Below, one piece after another: positions 7,410 through 16,337 of a stretch of 38,297 bases of DNA. Position 1 is the stretch's first letter. Every line of letters begins with the position of its first letter. Below the pieces are notes generated by a model. The model ran no database searches, had not been told where the DNA came from, and worked only from the letters and a program-made list of their open reading frames with translations. Source of the stretch: CAZYSK01 sp964649415 (GTDB lineage: Bacteria > Chloroflexota > Anaerolineae > B4-G1); NCBI GenBank assembly GCA_964649415.1, contig CAZYSK010000056.1, positions 1-38,297 on the forward strand, read 5' to 3'. Both the position numbers and the translations under genes were made by a program.

Positions 7410-8908
7410 CCGTCGCCCCCGACAGCGCTGCAACCATGATACCACTTCCGTCCAGTTGCACCCAGAAGGTCATCTGCCTCAGCCGGCCCCCAACTGCCGG
7501 GCTCGTAGGTGGCCAGAGCCGGTGCCTCTGGCCGGGCCCAAGCGGCCAGAACGCGATCGATCAGTCCCCACGCCAACTCGATCTCGTCCGCCCGGGCGAA
7601 GAGGGAGGCGTCTCCCTGAATCGCGTCCAATAACAGGCGCTCGTACGCGTCCGGCAAGGCGCTGGCGCCGAAATCCTCGGCATAGTGGAATTCCATGTCC
7701 ACCGATCGCGTGCGCATGCCTGCACCGGGCGTCTTAGCCTCGAAGCGCAGGCGGATGCCCTCGTCCGGCTGAATACAGAGGGACAACACGTTGGGGGTGA
7801 TATCCTCCCCGGGCAACTGCGGGAACATGAGATGAGGCACGCATCTGAACTGGATGGCGATCTGCGTGCTCTTGGCCGCCAGGTGCTTGCCGGAACGAAG
7901 ATAGAACGGCACGTCCCGCCAGCGCCAATTGTCCAGTGATAGTTCAAGCGCGGCATAGGTCGGCGTCTGCGAGTCAGGCGCTACGCCTGGCGTTTCGCGG
8001 TAGCCCTGGTAATGGGCAAGCACGCCCCGAATCGCCGGGCGGATCGTTCGCAGCACCTTGACCTTTTCATCCCGTAGGGCGTCGGCCTCGAAGACTGCCG
8101 GCGGCTCCATCGCCGTCAATGTCAGCAGTTGTAGCAGGTGGTTCTGAAACATATCCCGCAGCACGCCGGCCTTTTCGTAGTAGCCGGCGCGGTGTCCCAC
8201 CCCGACGCTTTCTGACACGGTGATCTGCACGTGGTCCACGTAGTTGCGGTTCCACAGCGGCTCGAAGATCGCGTTGGCAAAACGGAAAGTCAGGATGTTC
8301 TGGACGGTTTCCTTGCCCAGGTAGTGGTCGATGCGGTAAATCTGGTCCTCGCCGAAGGCGACGTGGACCTGTTCGTTGAGTTGACGGGCGCTCTCCAGGT
8401 CGTGTCCGAAGGGCTTCTCGACGATGATGCGGCGCCAGCCCTTGGCGTGCCCCTCTCCTCCGCTGCGGTTCAGCCCGGCCAGGCCCAACTGCTCGACGAT
8501 CATCGGGTACAGGGTGGGGGGCGTGGCCATGTAGAACAGGGCGTTGCCGCTCGTGCCCGGCTCCGCGTCGAACTGGGCCAGACGCTCTTTCAGGTGGCGG
8601 TATGTCTCTGGATCGTCATAGCCTCCCCTGAGGTAGGCGTGTCGCCCTGCAAAACGCTCCCAAAGCTCGCACATCCCCGGGTGCGGCTTGAGCCGTGCGT
8701 AGGCCAGCACGCCCTCATAGAGGCGCTCGCGGAAGGCCTGGTCAGAGAGAGGAGAGCGCGCGACGCCCAATACCCGGGTGGTCGGAGACAGCACTTGTGT
8801 GCACGCCAGGCTGTGGAGCGCGGGCACCAGCTTCCGCTGTGTCAGATCCCCGGAAGCGCCGAAGACGACGATCGTGGCGGGCTCGGCCTCTGAGACTCGG
8901 TGGTCCAT
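7406..8908 (-). CDS. zwf: Glucose-6-phosphate 1-dehydrogenase
   Basis: 500 residues, full length. IVVFGASGDLTQRKLVPAL is the NADP-binding start; RIIVEKPFGHD and YRIDHYLGKETVQNILTFRFAN (the RIDHYLGK catalytic block with the active-site His) are diagnostic. It oxidises glucose-6-phosphate to 6-phosphogluconolactone and makes NADPH. AAGGAGA precedes the ATG. It is the first gene of a minus-strand block that goes on to pgl and, with gaps of 66 bp or less, to the aminotransferase at 1067. Its promoter is at 9073-9101, giving a leader of about 155 nt. Confidence 0.95.
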   Translation of the reverse strand: MDHRVSEAEPATIVVFGASGDLTQRKLVPALHSLACTQVLSPTTRVLGVARSPLSDQAFRERLYEGVLAYARLKPHPGMCELWERFAGRHAYLRGGYDDPETYRHLKERLAQFDAEPGTSGNALFYMATPPTLYPMIVEQLGLAGLNRSGGEGHAKGWRRIIVEKPFGHDLESARQLNEQVHVAFGEDQIYRIDHYLGKETVQNILTFRFANAIFEPLWNRNYVDHVQITVSESVGVGHRAGYYEKAGVLRDMFQNHLLQLLTLTAMEPPAVFEADALRDEKVKVLRTIRPAIRGVLAHYQGYRETPGVAPDSQTPTYAALELSLDNWRWRDVPFYLRSGKHLAAKSTQIAIQFRCVPHLMFPQLPGEDITPNVLSLCIQPDEGIRLRFEAKTPGAGMRTRSVDMEFHYAEDFGASALPDAYERLLLDAIQGDASLFARADEIELAWGLIDRVLAAWARPEAPALATYEPGSWGPAEADDLLGATGRKWYHGCSAVGGDG

Positions 8909-9072
8909 CCGCTGTTCTCCTTCGCCCCTGTCTGGCGCGTGATAGGCAGCAGTTGCGGTGTATCCGTCTTCGCCCGATTGACGGCTCCCTCACTACCGGT
9001 CAGCGCTGAAAGGTGTGCTATCCTATTGGGTTACACAGGGAATGCTCGACTGATTGCCCTTGGCCGATTCTG

Positions 9073-9101
9073 ATTCTACACGCTACCTATCAACTTGACA
9101 A
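9073..9101 (-). promoter_or_regulatory. Sigma-70-type promoter for zwf
   Basis: On the minus strand TTGTCA (9101-9096) and TAGAAT (9078-9073) are separated by exactly 17 bp. It lies between the ferritin-gene hairpin (9129-9162) and zwf. The stretch 8909-9072 holds the zwf leader; nothing else was recognised in it. Confidence 0.65.
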
Positions 9102-9128
9102 GAGCCGAGAAATCAGGTCGGACCAACG

Positions 9129-9162
9129 GGGAACCGGCCCACGGGGCAGTGGGCCGGTTCCC
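9129..9162 (-). terminator. Hairpin downstream of the ferritin-like gene
   Basis: A perfect 14-bp stem (GGGAACCGGCCCAC at 9129-9142 with its complement at 9149-9162) encloses a 6-base loop. It sits 27 bp after the ferritin-like stop and before the zwf promoter. There is no run of T after it on either strand, so it may need Rho or act as an mRNA end-protecting structure. Confidence 0.6.
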
Positions 9163-9188
9163 TACGGAGGACAGGATTGCATGGCGGC

Positions 9189-9674
9189 CTAGCCGGGCCA
9201 GGCCCACACGCCGCGGTTGTTCAGGCTCCAGTACGCGTCCCGCAGGATGCGGTGATTGGCGTGCTCTTCCTCGGCGAGCCGCCTGAACATATCTTGGCCC
9301 GTCGCGTCAGTGGTCTGCTCGGCGAGCGCCTTGTATCTCTCTTCGGCTTTGTGCTTGATCTCCATGGCCAGCGTGATGATGCCCATCGCGCTCATCTTAT
9401 CGGCCTCCTGGATTCTGCTCACCTCATCAGGCACGGGCAGTGACAGCTCTCTGCCCTCGTAGATGATGCAGGCACCGTTTTCACATAGGGAGGCTTCCAG
9501 GTCCGCCAGTTTGGTGTGGTGATAGCGCTCAAACTCGGCCAGTTGCTCGAAAAGCCGCTTGCCCAGCGGATTGTGCGTCTTCGCCGCGGCTTCGTCATAG
9601 AACGCCACAGCCTTCCCTTCGGCCTCCATAGCCATACGTATCGCATCCAAGAAGTTCAGTTCCTGATAGTCCAT
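9189..9674 (-). CDS. Ferritin-like / rubrerythrin-type diiron protein
   Basis: 161 residues, predicted four-helix bundle. Iron-ligand-like motifs are EAEGKAVAFYDEAA (about 17-30), EFERYHH (about 48-54), MEIKHKAEERYK (about 107-118) and EEEHANHRILRD (about 136-147): the spacing of two E...ExxH pairs expected of rubrerythrin erythrin domains. No C-terminal rubredoxin CxxC is present, so it would depend on another electron donor. The likely role is peroxide or oxygen detoxification or iron handling. The RBS is weak (AGAGG about 12 nt before ATG). It follows the repeat protein by 49 bp on the same strand. Confidence 0.8.
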   Translation of the reverse strand: MDYQELNFLDAIRMAMEAEGKAVAFYDEAAAKTHNPLGKRLFEQLAEFERYHHTKLADLEASLCENGACIIYEGRELSLPVPDEVSRIQEADKMSAMGIITLAMEIKHKAEERYKALAEQTTDATGQDMFRRLAEEEHANHRILRDAYWSLNNRGVWAWPG

Positions 9675-9723
9675 TTTGCCAAGGTCCTCTGTCTATGATG
9701 CCTACAGGGCGGGTTACACCCTG

Positions 9724-10260
9724 TCACGGGGCCAGGCAGCTAACCCCTCCTGGCCTGTAATGGGCGACCATTGCTTTGTACCGTTCGGCACTGGCTGCGA
9801 TGCTGGCCTCATTGCTTCTGTCTCTTCTATCGCTATACGCAGCGAGGGTGATGTACGGGGAAGCGCTTGTCGCTACACTGATCTCTTCCTTTACGGCGTA
9901 GTAGTCTGCCATGGCGCTGTATCGGGCTGCATCGGCTGCGACGATGGCCTTCTCCCTCGCACAGTGATATGTTACCAAAGCGCTGTAACGGGCCGCGTCG
10001 GCGGCCATAGCCTCGTTCCGTGCGCCGTAGTAAGCGGCCATGGCATCGTAGCGGGCGGTAGCGGCGGCGCATGGCGCGCACGGTTCGTCCTCGATAGGAC
10101 CAGCGGCTGACAAACCGCCCGCCGGCAGAATAGGGGCCAGCAAGATGCTCAATGCCAGCCCAATGACCAATACGACTCCGCCTGGTCCAAACTGCCCCTT
10201 GACCAGATGGCTCTGGTGGAGCTTGACTGAGTTGCTGAATAGGCCTCGGATGTTCACCAC
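9724..10260 (-). CDS. Secreted protein with five about 22-residue Tyr/Ala-rich repeats, function unknown
   Basis: 178 residues from GTG at 10260 (10257 is an equally good GTG). An AAGGAGAG ribosome site directly precedes them, which favours these over an in-frame start at 10344. A hydrophobic stretch GPGGVVLVIGLALSILLAPI and an Ala-rich end look like a signal peptide or anchor. The mature part has CAPC and then five helical repeats with the consensus AADAARYSAMAxYYxxREEA; the fourth is the most divergent. Alanine, tyrosine and charged residues fall in a regular pattern, suggesting stacked amphipathic helices or a coiled coil. I do not recognise a family. It may be co-transcribed with the ferritin-like gene. 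Confidence 0.65.
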   Translation of the reverse strand: MVNIRGLFSNSVKLHQSHLVKGQFGPGGVVLVIGLALSILLAPILPAGGLSAAGPIEDEPCAPCAAATARYDAMAAYYGARNEAMAADAARYSALVTYHCAREKAIVAADAARYSAMADYYAVKEEISVATSASPYITLAAYSDRRDRSNEASIAASAERYKAMVAHYRPGGVSCLAP

Positions 10261-10391
10261 TTGCTCTCCTTTCCATGAATCGTGGACTGATAGGTTCAGT
10301 CCTGCTTGTTTGGGTTCTCCCTCGTTCTGGCACAAGTGTACCATGGGGAGCGTTTCTGAATCGTTTCATGGAGCGTTTCCCGGAAGTGAAA

Positions 10392-10424
10392 GGGCCTCCG
10401 AGTTCTCTTGAAACTCGGAGGCCC
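10392..10424 (-). terminator. Rho-independent-like terminator of the BTAD regulator gene
   Basis: A perfect 13-bp stem (GGGCCTCCGAGTT at 10392-10404 with 10412-10424) and a 7-base loop lie 30 bp after the regulator stop. On the minus strand the stem is followed by TTT and then mixed sequence, so the T-tract is short. Confidence 0.7.
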
Positions 10425-10454
10425 AGGGCGTGGCTGAAGCCATCGGCAGAGAGG

Positions 10455-12611
10455 TTATCTGCCCGCTGTGTTTGCCTCCTGTATAGATTTCGCGCGTTGA
10501 CGAAATCGAGCGGCTGTCTCGTCGGCATGTACCCGCTGCGCCACCTCGGCCGCACGCTGGTAATACGAGACGGCCCGTTCCATCTCCTCGGCGTGTTCGT
10601 AGTGCGCTGCCACCTGGGCGGCCACCCGGTCCAGGTCGCCAGCGCGCACTGCTTCGAGTGCCTCGGCCACGCGGCGGTGGAGCAAGCGGCGCCGGGCTTC
10701 ACTCAGGCGGGCATAGGCTACCTCGCGCAGCTTGGCGTGGCTGAAGTCGTAGGTTTCTGTGCCTTGTTCGCGCACGATTCCCCGCTGCCACAGTTCGTCG
10801 AGGCCGCGAATCAGCGCGTCCTCGTTACTGCTGCTCGCTCGTGCGAGCGTGCGGAAGGTGAACTCACGACCGATAGTGGCGGCCAATTCCAGGATCTCGC
10901 GGGCCTGGGCAGAGAGCCGCTCCAGTCGAGCGGCGATCGCGGTCCGGACTCTCGGCGGCAGCGGCCGGGGTAGACAGGATGGCACCCATTCTACGGTTTC
11001 TGTCTCGTCGTCTCCCAGGGGCAGCCCTGACCGCACCATCTCCTCCACGAACATCGGGTTGCCCTCAGTCTCCCGATACAGGCAATCCGTTAGCTCTGGG
11101 TTGAGCTCTTGGCCAGAGATGCTCGCGGTCAGTATCGCTGTCTCTGCCCGGCTCAGTGGCGCTAACTCGATCTCCGTCGCCTGTGCGTCGCGGGACAGTG
11201 CGTGCACCAGCGATGTCAGCGGATGATCCTCCCCGACGTCCTCCGGCCGGTATGTGCCGACGATGAGCAGCCGTGCCTGTGGGTCGAAGCGCAGCAGGTA
11301 GTGCAGCCATTCGAGCGTCCCGCGGTCGCACCACTGCAGTCCGTCGATCAGGAGCAACAACGGCTGGCCGCTGCCGAGGACGGCACGAGCCAGGGCCTCG
11401 AAGAAACGCCGGCGCTGCCACGCTTCGGTCAGCGGGCCGGGTGGGGTGAGGTCGGGTTCCGTGGCGAGGATCTCGGGCACGACGCGGGCGACTTCGCTGC
11501 GCCATACCGGCTCGATTGAGTGGAGGGGGCTTGCGCGCAGCCAGGCGGCGATAGGGGCGTAGGCCAGTTCTCCCTCAGCCGCGTAGCATCGCGCCGTGGC
11601 TGTCGCAATGCCTTGCTTGTCGGCCCACCGGATCAGTTCCTCCGCCAGGCGTGTCTTGCCGATGCCTGCCTCGCCTGACACGAGGGCGAACCGGGGACCT
11701 CCGGCGGACGCGGCCTGCCAGGTGTCTCGCAACCGGGTCCACGCTCCATGCCGCCCCACCAGCGTTGTGGCGGCGGCCGCCTGCCTAGGTCTGTGCACAG
11801 GCGGCACAGACAGCTTGTCCGCCTTCAGCAATCGCTCATAGATCTCGCGCGTGTCGCGGCTTGGCTCTACCCCCAGTTCGCGCTGTAGGACTGTGGCACA
11901 TCTGTGGTAGGCGCGCAGGGCTTCGGCACGCTCGTTGATCAAGGCGTGCAATTGCATCAGGCGGCGGTAGGTCGTCTCACGCAGCGGATCGTGGCGCAGC
12001 AGCCGCCGGACGTAGCTGATCGCCGCGCGGTAGTCGCGCTGATCTTCCAGCAGCCCGATGAGCCGCGCAAGGGCTTCAGCAAACGCCTGGCGCAGGCGCT
12101 CGCGCTCAGGAACGATCCAGTCGTCGTAGCAACTGGGCAGCAGGTCGCCCCGGTATAAGGCGGCTGCTTCTTCCAGTGCCTCGTGTGTTGTGCCTGGATC
12201 CCTGGCTTGCTCCGCGCGGATCAGAGCGCCGTCGAAGTCGGCCACGTCGAGCGCAAACGGCGCATCGGTGAGCCACTGTAGCGTGTGCCGGTCGACGTGC
12301 AGGAAGCGATCAGCCTCGGGCAGGGCATGGCGCAGATGATGCAAGAGATTGCGCAGGTTGGTGAGCGCCTGGGTCTCGGTGGAGTCGGGCCATAGGACGA
12401 AGGCGATGTGATGGCGAGGTTGTGGTGCATTCCGATGCAGCAGGAGATAGGCCAGCAGCGACTGGGGCCGCGGGGTGTCTACATCCGTCACCGGTTCTCC
12501 GTTGCAGGTGAGATAGAAGTCTCCCAACAGGCGAACCTGGAGGAATGCTGCTTTTCTCTCAGGATCGCGGCCAGGATGGCCACATCCGGAATGCCCGCTT
12601 GCCTCAGGCAC
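10455..12611 (-). CDS. BTAD-AAA (SARP/AfsR-like) transcriptional regulator
   Basis: About 718 residues. In order: an OmpR-like winged helix (about 25-115; VRLLGDFYL ... LLAYLLLHRN), a bacterial transcriptional activator domain BTAD (about 120-265; helical repeats ending in LQRELGVEPS), a STAND-type AAA ATPase with Walker A SGEAGIGKT (about 313-321) and Walker B LLLLIDGLQW, then a helical C-terminus. It should be an ATP-dependent activator. The start is uncertain: GTG at 12611 has GGGAGA 7 nt upstream and overlaps the rpe stop by 8 bp; in-frame codons upstream lie within rpe. As the last gene of the glk-folate-pentose phosphate block it may regulate that block (inference). Confidence 0.85.
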   Translation of the reverse strand: MPEASGHSGCGHPGRDPERKAAFLQVRLLGDFYLTCNGEPVTDVDTPRPQSLLAYLLLHRNAPQPRHHIAFVLWPDSTETQALTNLRNLLHHLRHALPEADRFLHVDRHTLQWLTDAPFALDVADFDGALIRAEQARDPGTTHEALEEAAALYRGDLLPSCYDDWIVPERERLRQAFAEALARLIGLLEDQRDYRAAISYVRRLLRHDPLRETTYRRLMQLHALINERAEALRAYHRCATVLQRELGVEPSRDTREIYERLLKADKLSVPPVHRPRQAAAATTLVGRHGAWTRLRDTWQAASAGGPRFALVSGEAGIGKTRLAEELIRWADKQGIATATARCYAAEGELAYAPIAAWLRASPLHSIEPVWRSEVARVVPEILATEPDLTPPGPLTEAWQRRRFFEALARAVLGSGQPLLLLIDGLQWCDRGTLEWLHYLLRFDPQARLLIVGTYRPEDVGEDHPLTSLVHALSRDAQATEIELAPLSRAETAILTASISGQELNPELTDCLYRETEGNPMFVEEMVRSGLPLGDDETETVEWVPSCLPRPLPPRVRTAIAARLERLSAQAREILELAATIGREFTFRTLARASSSNEDALIRGLDELWQRGIVREQGTETYDFSHAKLREVAYARLSEARRRLLHRRVAEALEAVRAGDLDRVAAQVAAHYEHAEEMERAVSYYQRAAEVAQRVHADETAARFRQRAKSIQEANTAGR

Positions 12612-13326
12612 GTGCTTGTCTCCCAGTCGCGCCCGGTGTACGGGGCACACTTGCACGCAGCGCGGCCACGTTCTGCGCCACCGGTGTCTTGTCGTTGAAT
12701 ATGCTCGATCCGGATACCAGAACCGTGGCCCCGGCGTCCACCACGAGGGGTGCAGTCGTCCTGTTGATCCCGCCGTCTACGCCGATGGGGATGTCCAGCC
12801 CGCGCCGGTCGAGGACATGCCGCAGGCGGTGGATCTTGTCCAACTGGCGGTGGAGGAACGGTTGCCCGCCCCAGCCGGGGTCCACCGTCATGACCTGGAC
12901 CAGGTCGACGATATCGAGTAGTTCCTCTATGGCGCTCAGCGACGTGCCGGGACCGATGGCCAATCCGACATCGACGCCCAGTTCGCGGATGGACCGCAGC
13001 GCGCGATGGGGGTGCGTGCACGCTTCCCAGTGCACGCTTATCCGGTCCGCGCCTGCCTCTGCGAAGGCTGCCAGGTGCCGCTCTGGATCGGCGATCATCA
13101 AATCCGCGTCCAGGATTCCGCTCACGTGGGGACGCAGCGCCCGCACGATGCCTGGGCCAAAGGTGATGTTCGGCACGAAATGGCCGTCCATCACGTCTAC
13201 CTGGACACCGTCCACGCCGGCGGCTTCGGCCTCACGGGCCTGCTCGCCCAAGCGCGCGAAATCGGCAGCCAGGATAGAGGCCTCAATGACGATATCACGG
13301 AAGCCAAGGGGCTCAGTCAAGTCCAT
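12604..13326 (-). CDS. rpe: Ribulose-phosphate 3-epimerase
   Basis: 240 residues, TIM barrel. EASILAADFARL (Ser and the first strand), VDVMDGHFVPNITFGP (metal-binding His/Asp), VMTVDPGWGGQPF and IGVDGGINRTTA (second catalytic Asp) are all diagnostic. It interconverts ribulose-5-phosphate and xylulose-5-phosphate. The N-terminus carries about 12 extra residues before the usual start. AGGAGG lies 7 nt before the ATG and overlaps the end of the rpiA remnant. Neighbours are tal-pgi and the rpiA remnant upstream, and the BTAD regulator downstream. Confidence 0.93.
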   Translation of the reverse strand: MDLTEPLGFRDIVIEASILAADFARLGEQAREAEAAGVDGVQVDVMDGHFVPNITFGPGIVRALRPHVSGILDADLMIADPERHLAAFAEAGADRISVHWEACTHPHRALRSIRELGVDVGLAIGPGTSLSAIEELLDIVDLVQVMTVDPGWGGQPFLHRQLDKIHRLRHVLDRRGLDIPIGVDGGINRTTAPLVVDAGATVLVSGSSIFNDKTPVAQNVAALRASVPRTPGATGRQARA

Positions 13327-13336
13327 TGCGTTCCTC

Positions 13337-13561
13337 CTACTCTCGCGTGAGGTGCCGGATTTCCTCCGCAGTGGCCACGATCACGTCCGTCGCCAGGCCC
13401 AGGAAAAGCCCGTGCGCGACGATGCCGGCGCGTCCGTTCAGCCAGGCGGCCAGTCGAGCCGGGTCGTCGATGGGGCCGAAGTCGCAGTCCAGGATCAAGT
13501 TGCCCTGGTCGGTCGCGAAGGGGCTGCCCTCGTCGATGCGCAGGGTGGGCTGGACACCCAA
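13337..13561 (-). pseudogene. rpiA: Ribose-5-phosphate isomerase A, C-terminal remnant
   Basis: 74 residues from a TTG. LRIDEGSPFATDQGNLILDCDFGPIDDP and GIVAHGLFLGLATDVIVAT match the last third of RpiA, which is normally 220-235 residues. The N-terminal two thirds, including the active-site Asp and Lys region, are absent. The frame stays open back to about 13603, inside the 3' end of tal-pgi, and encodes THLAQS just before the TTG, which could continue the RpiA homology. This looks like a deletion joining the end of tal-pgi to the end of rpiA. No good ribosome site was seen. The fragment is unlikely to be an active isomerase. Confidence 0.75.
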
Positions 13562-13569
13562 AGACTGCG

Positions 13570-16299
13570 CTAGATGAGTCCCTTCAAGCCCGCTACCGCG
13601 TCGTCACCCAGATGGAATCGAATCACCCGTCGCCCGGCGTCCAGCAGCGCCTGATAGTCACCCTGCGCCTGGGCCATCTTGAGCACGCCGAAGGTGATGG
13701 ATGACTCTGGAGCCCCCGCCTCGTCGGGGATGGGCGCGTCGCGCAGCGCATCGGCTGTGAACTGGATGAAGAGCCCGTTCCCGGCATCGCCTTTGTGCAG
13801 TTGACCGGTGGAGTGCAGGAAACGTGGTCCGTAGCCGACGGTCGTCGCCAGCCCCAGTCGATTGCGCAGCCCCAGCCGCAGTTCGGCCAGCGCCGCGTTG
13901 GTCTCAGGCGTGGGGTGGACGTAGGCTTGTAGAGCGACGTAGTCGCCCGGCTGGGCTTGATCCAGGAATTGGTCCAATGCCTCCTTGGCGAGCGGGGCCG
14001 ATTCGCCGGCGGGGAGGGTGCCCGTTTCTGTGTATTCCGCCACCATCTGACGGGCAAGCATCTTGGCTGCCTCGACGTTCGGTTGATCGAAGGGGTTGAT
14101 GTCCAGACGGTGCCCGGCCACCGCCGTGGCGAACTCCCAAATGAAGAACTGCCAACCCAGGTCGTAGCGGTCCGCTAGCTTGAGGCGCACCACGGGGTGT
14201 CCGGCTTCCTCCAGCACGGACACGGCCGTGTCATCGGTCTGCTCGCTCTCCAATCGTATGTGGACGAAGAGGCGGTCATCGCCATAGACCTCGGGAGGTC
14301 CCAGCGGTTCCCTGACCACTGGCACGATGCCCTTGCCCTCCTTACCGGTGCTCTCGGCGATGAGCTGCTCCACCCAATCGCCGAAGCCTGAGACGGCGGG
14401 CGAGACGAGTAACGTCAGCTTGTCTCGCCCCGCTTTCGCCAGTTCCCCCAGGATGGCCCCGAGTCGGGCGCTCGGGTTTTCGCGCATCGTGACGCACGGC
14501 TCGCTGCCGCAGGTTGCAGCCATCGCCCGGCTGAGCAAGAGGGGCACGTCCACGCCGATCAGCGCTGCTGGAACCAGGCCGAAATAGGAGAGAGCCGAGT
14601 AACGCCCTCCGATGTTGGGTTCGTTGAGGAAGGTGGCGCGGAAGCCATGGCGCTTGGCCAGGCTGGCTAGGTGAGTGTTGGGGTCGGTGATGGCCACGAA
14701 GTGCTCCCCGGCCCGGTCCGCACCGACTGCGTCGGCCACCCGATTGTAGAAGAACCTGAAGAAGGAGAGTGTCTCCGCCGTCGTCCCGGACTTGGTCGCG
14801 ACGGTGAAGAGCGTGCGGGCTGGATTGAGTTGCTCAGCAAAGGCCAACACGGCTCCGGGGTCGGTGCTGTCCAGCACGGCCAGATCCAGGTATCCTTCTT
14901 TGACGCCGAAGGTCTTGCGGAAGACCTCCGGGGCCAGGCTGGAGCCGCCCATCCCCATATGCAATGCATAGGTGTAGCCCGCGGCGCGGACGGACTGGGC
15001 CAGTTGCCTCAATTGAGGGACGCTCTCGATCATGACCCCGGCGATGTGGAGCCAGCCCAGCCGGTTGAAGATCTCCGTGGGCTTCGGCTTCCACAGGGTG
15101 TGGTCGTGGGTCCATATGCGGGCCGTCACTCGATCTGCTTCCATTTCGGCCACTGCCTCATCCACGAGTTCCTGGTAGGAGCCGAGGGAGGCCGTCTGGC
15201 GTTGCCAGTTGGCTAGCAGTTGCTCTCGTTTCTCGGCGATAGTCGTCATCAGGGACTCAAAGGACTTGGCGAACTTGGCTACGCCTTCGTCCTGCAGCTT
15301 GTGCGTGACGCCCTCCAGATCCACGCCCAACTCGGCCAGGCGATCCAGTTGAGCGCGGGCCTGGGCCAGGCCAACCTCCAGCGCGGGCGCGACGGTCCCG
15401 TGATCGCGGAATGCGTTGAGCGTGGCAGGTGGCACGGTGTTGACTGTGTCCGGCCCGATCAGGCTATCTACGTACAGGGTGTCCGAGTACGATGGGTTCT
15501 TGGTGCTCGTACTGGCCCACAGGACGCGCTGCACCCGGGCCCCCTGTGCGGCCAACTGGTCCCAGCGTGGACCGCTGAACAGCTTGCGGAAGCGCGCGTA
15601 GGCCACTTTCGAGCTGGCGATAGCGATCTTCCCCTGTAGCTCGGAACCGCCTCTCTCCTTCAATGCCCGATCTACTGCGACGTCCACCCGGCTGACGAAG
15701 AAGGAGGCCACTGAGGCGACTCGGGACACATCTCGACCGCCGGCTACTAGCTTCTCCAGCCCGGCCACGTACGCCTCGGCCACGACCTCGTATTGGGCCA
15801 GCGAGAAGATCAACGTGGCGTTGACGTTGATCCCTGCGCCGATCAGAGCCTCGATAGCCGGGATACCGGCCGACGTGGCCGGCACCTTGATCATCACGTT
15901 GGGGCGGTCCAGGGCAGCGAAGAGGCGGTGCGCTTCGACGATCGTGCCCTGCGTGTCGTTGGCCAGCGATGGGTTGACCTCCAGGCTGACGTAGCCATCG
16001 ACGCCGCGGGTCTGATCGTATACCGGACGTAGCACGTCGGCGGTGAGCTGGATGTCCTCCAGCGTCAGGGCCTCGTAGACTTGCTGCGTTGTCTTGCCTT
16101 GCTCCACCAGATCCTGCAGTGCTTCGTCGTAGTCGGTGCTGCCGGCGATAGCTTTTTCGAAGATCGTCGGGTTGGACGTGACGCCCCGCAGCCCTTCATC
16201 GACCAGGGCTTGCAGGTCGCCCGAGCTGATGAACGAGCGACGGATATAGTCCAACCAGATTGCCTGGCCTAGCTTAGCCATGTCTTGCAGTTTCGTCAT
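13570..16299 (-). CDS. tal-pgi: Bifunctional transaldolase / glucose-6-phosphate isomerase
   Basis: 909 residues, a natural fusion. Residues 1-370 are transaldolase: GVTSNPTIFEKAI (about 39-51), NVMIKVPAT with the Schiff-base Lys138, and ASFFVSRVDVAVD. Residues about 390-909 are phosphoglucose isomerase: GMGGSSLAPEVF, FTVATKSGTTAETLSFFRFF and the catalytic Glu region; the SGT block is the sugar-phosphate site. It moves a three-carbon unit between sedoheptulose-7-P and glyceraldehyde-3-P and interconverts glucose-6-P and fructose-6-P. Such fusions are known in Chloroflexota and some other phyla. GGGAGAGA precedes the ATG. It lies 38 bp after folE. Confidence 0.93.
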   Translation of the reverse strand: MTKLQDMAKLGQAIWLDYIRRSFISSGDLQALVDEGLRGVTSNPTIFEKAIAGSTDYDEALQDLVEQGKTTQQVYEALTLEDIQLTADVLRPVYDQTRGVDGYVSLEVNPSLANDTQGTIVEAHRLFAALDRPNVMIKVPATSAGIPAIEALIGAGINVNATLIFSLAQYEVVAEAYVAGLEKLVAGGRDVSRVASVASFFVSRVDVAVDRALKERGGSELQGKIAIASSKVAYARFRKLFSGPRWDQLAAQGARVQRVLWASTSTKNPSYSDTLYVDSLIGPDTVNTVPPATLNAFRDHGTVAPALEVGLAQARAQLDRLAELGVDLEGVTHKLQDEGVAKFAKSFESLMTTIAEKREQLLANWQRQTASLGSYQELVDEAVAEMEADRVTARIWTHDHTLWKPKPTEIFNRLGWLHIAGVMIESVPQLRQLAQSVRAAGYTYALHMGMGGSSLAPEVFRKTFGVKEGYLDLAVLDSTDPGAVLAFAEQLNPARTLFTVATKSGTTAETLSFFRFFYNRVADAVGADRAGEHFVAITDPNTHLASLAKRHGFRATFLNEPNIGGRYSALSYFGLVPAALIGVDVPLLLSRAMAATCGSEPCVTMRENPSARLGAILGELAKAGRDKLTLLVSPAVSGFGDWVEQLIAESTGKEGKGIVPVVREPLGPPEVYGDDRLFVHIRLESEQTDDTAVSVLEEAGHPVVRLKLADRYDLGWQFFIWEFATAVAGHRLDINPFDQPNVEAAKMLARQMVAEYTETGTLPAGESAPLAKEALDQFLDQAQPGDYVALQAYVHPTPETNAALAELRLGLRNRLGLATTVGYGPRFLHSTGQLHKGDAGNGLFIQFTADALRDAPIPDEAGAPESSITFGVLKMAQAQGDYQALLDAGRRVIRFHLGDDAVAGLKGLI

Positions 16300-16337
16300 G
16301 GGTGTCTCTCTCCCGTGTCTCTCGTAGAAAGGCGATT

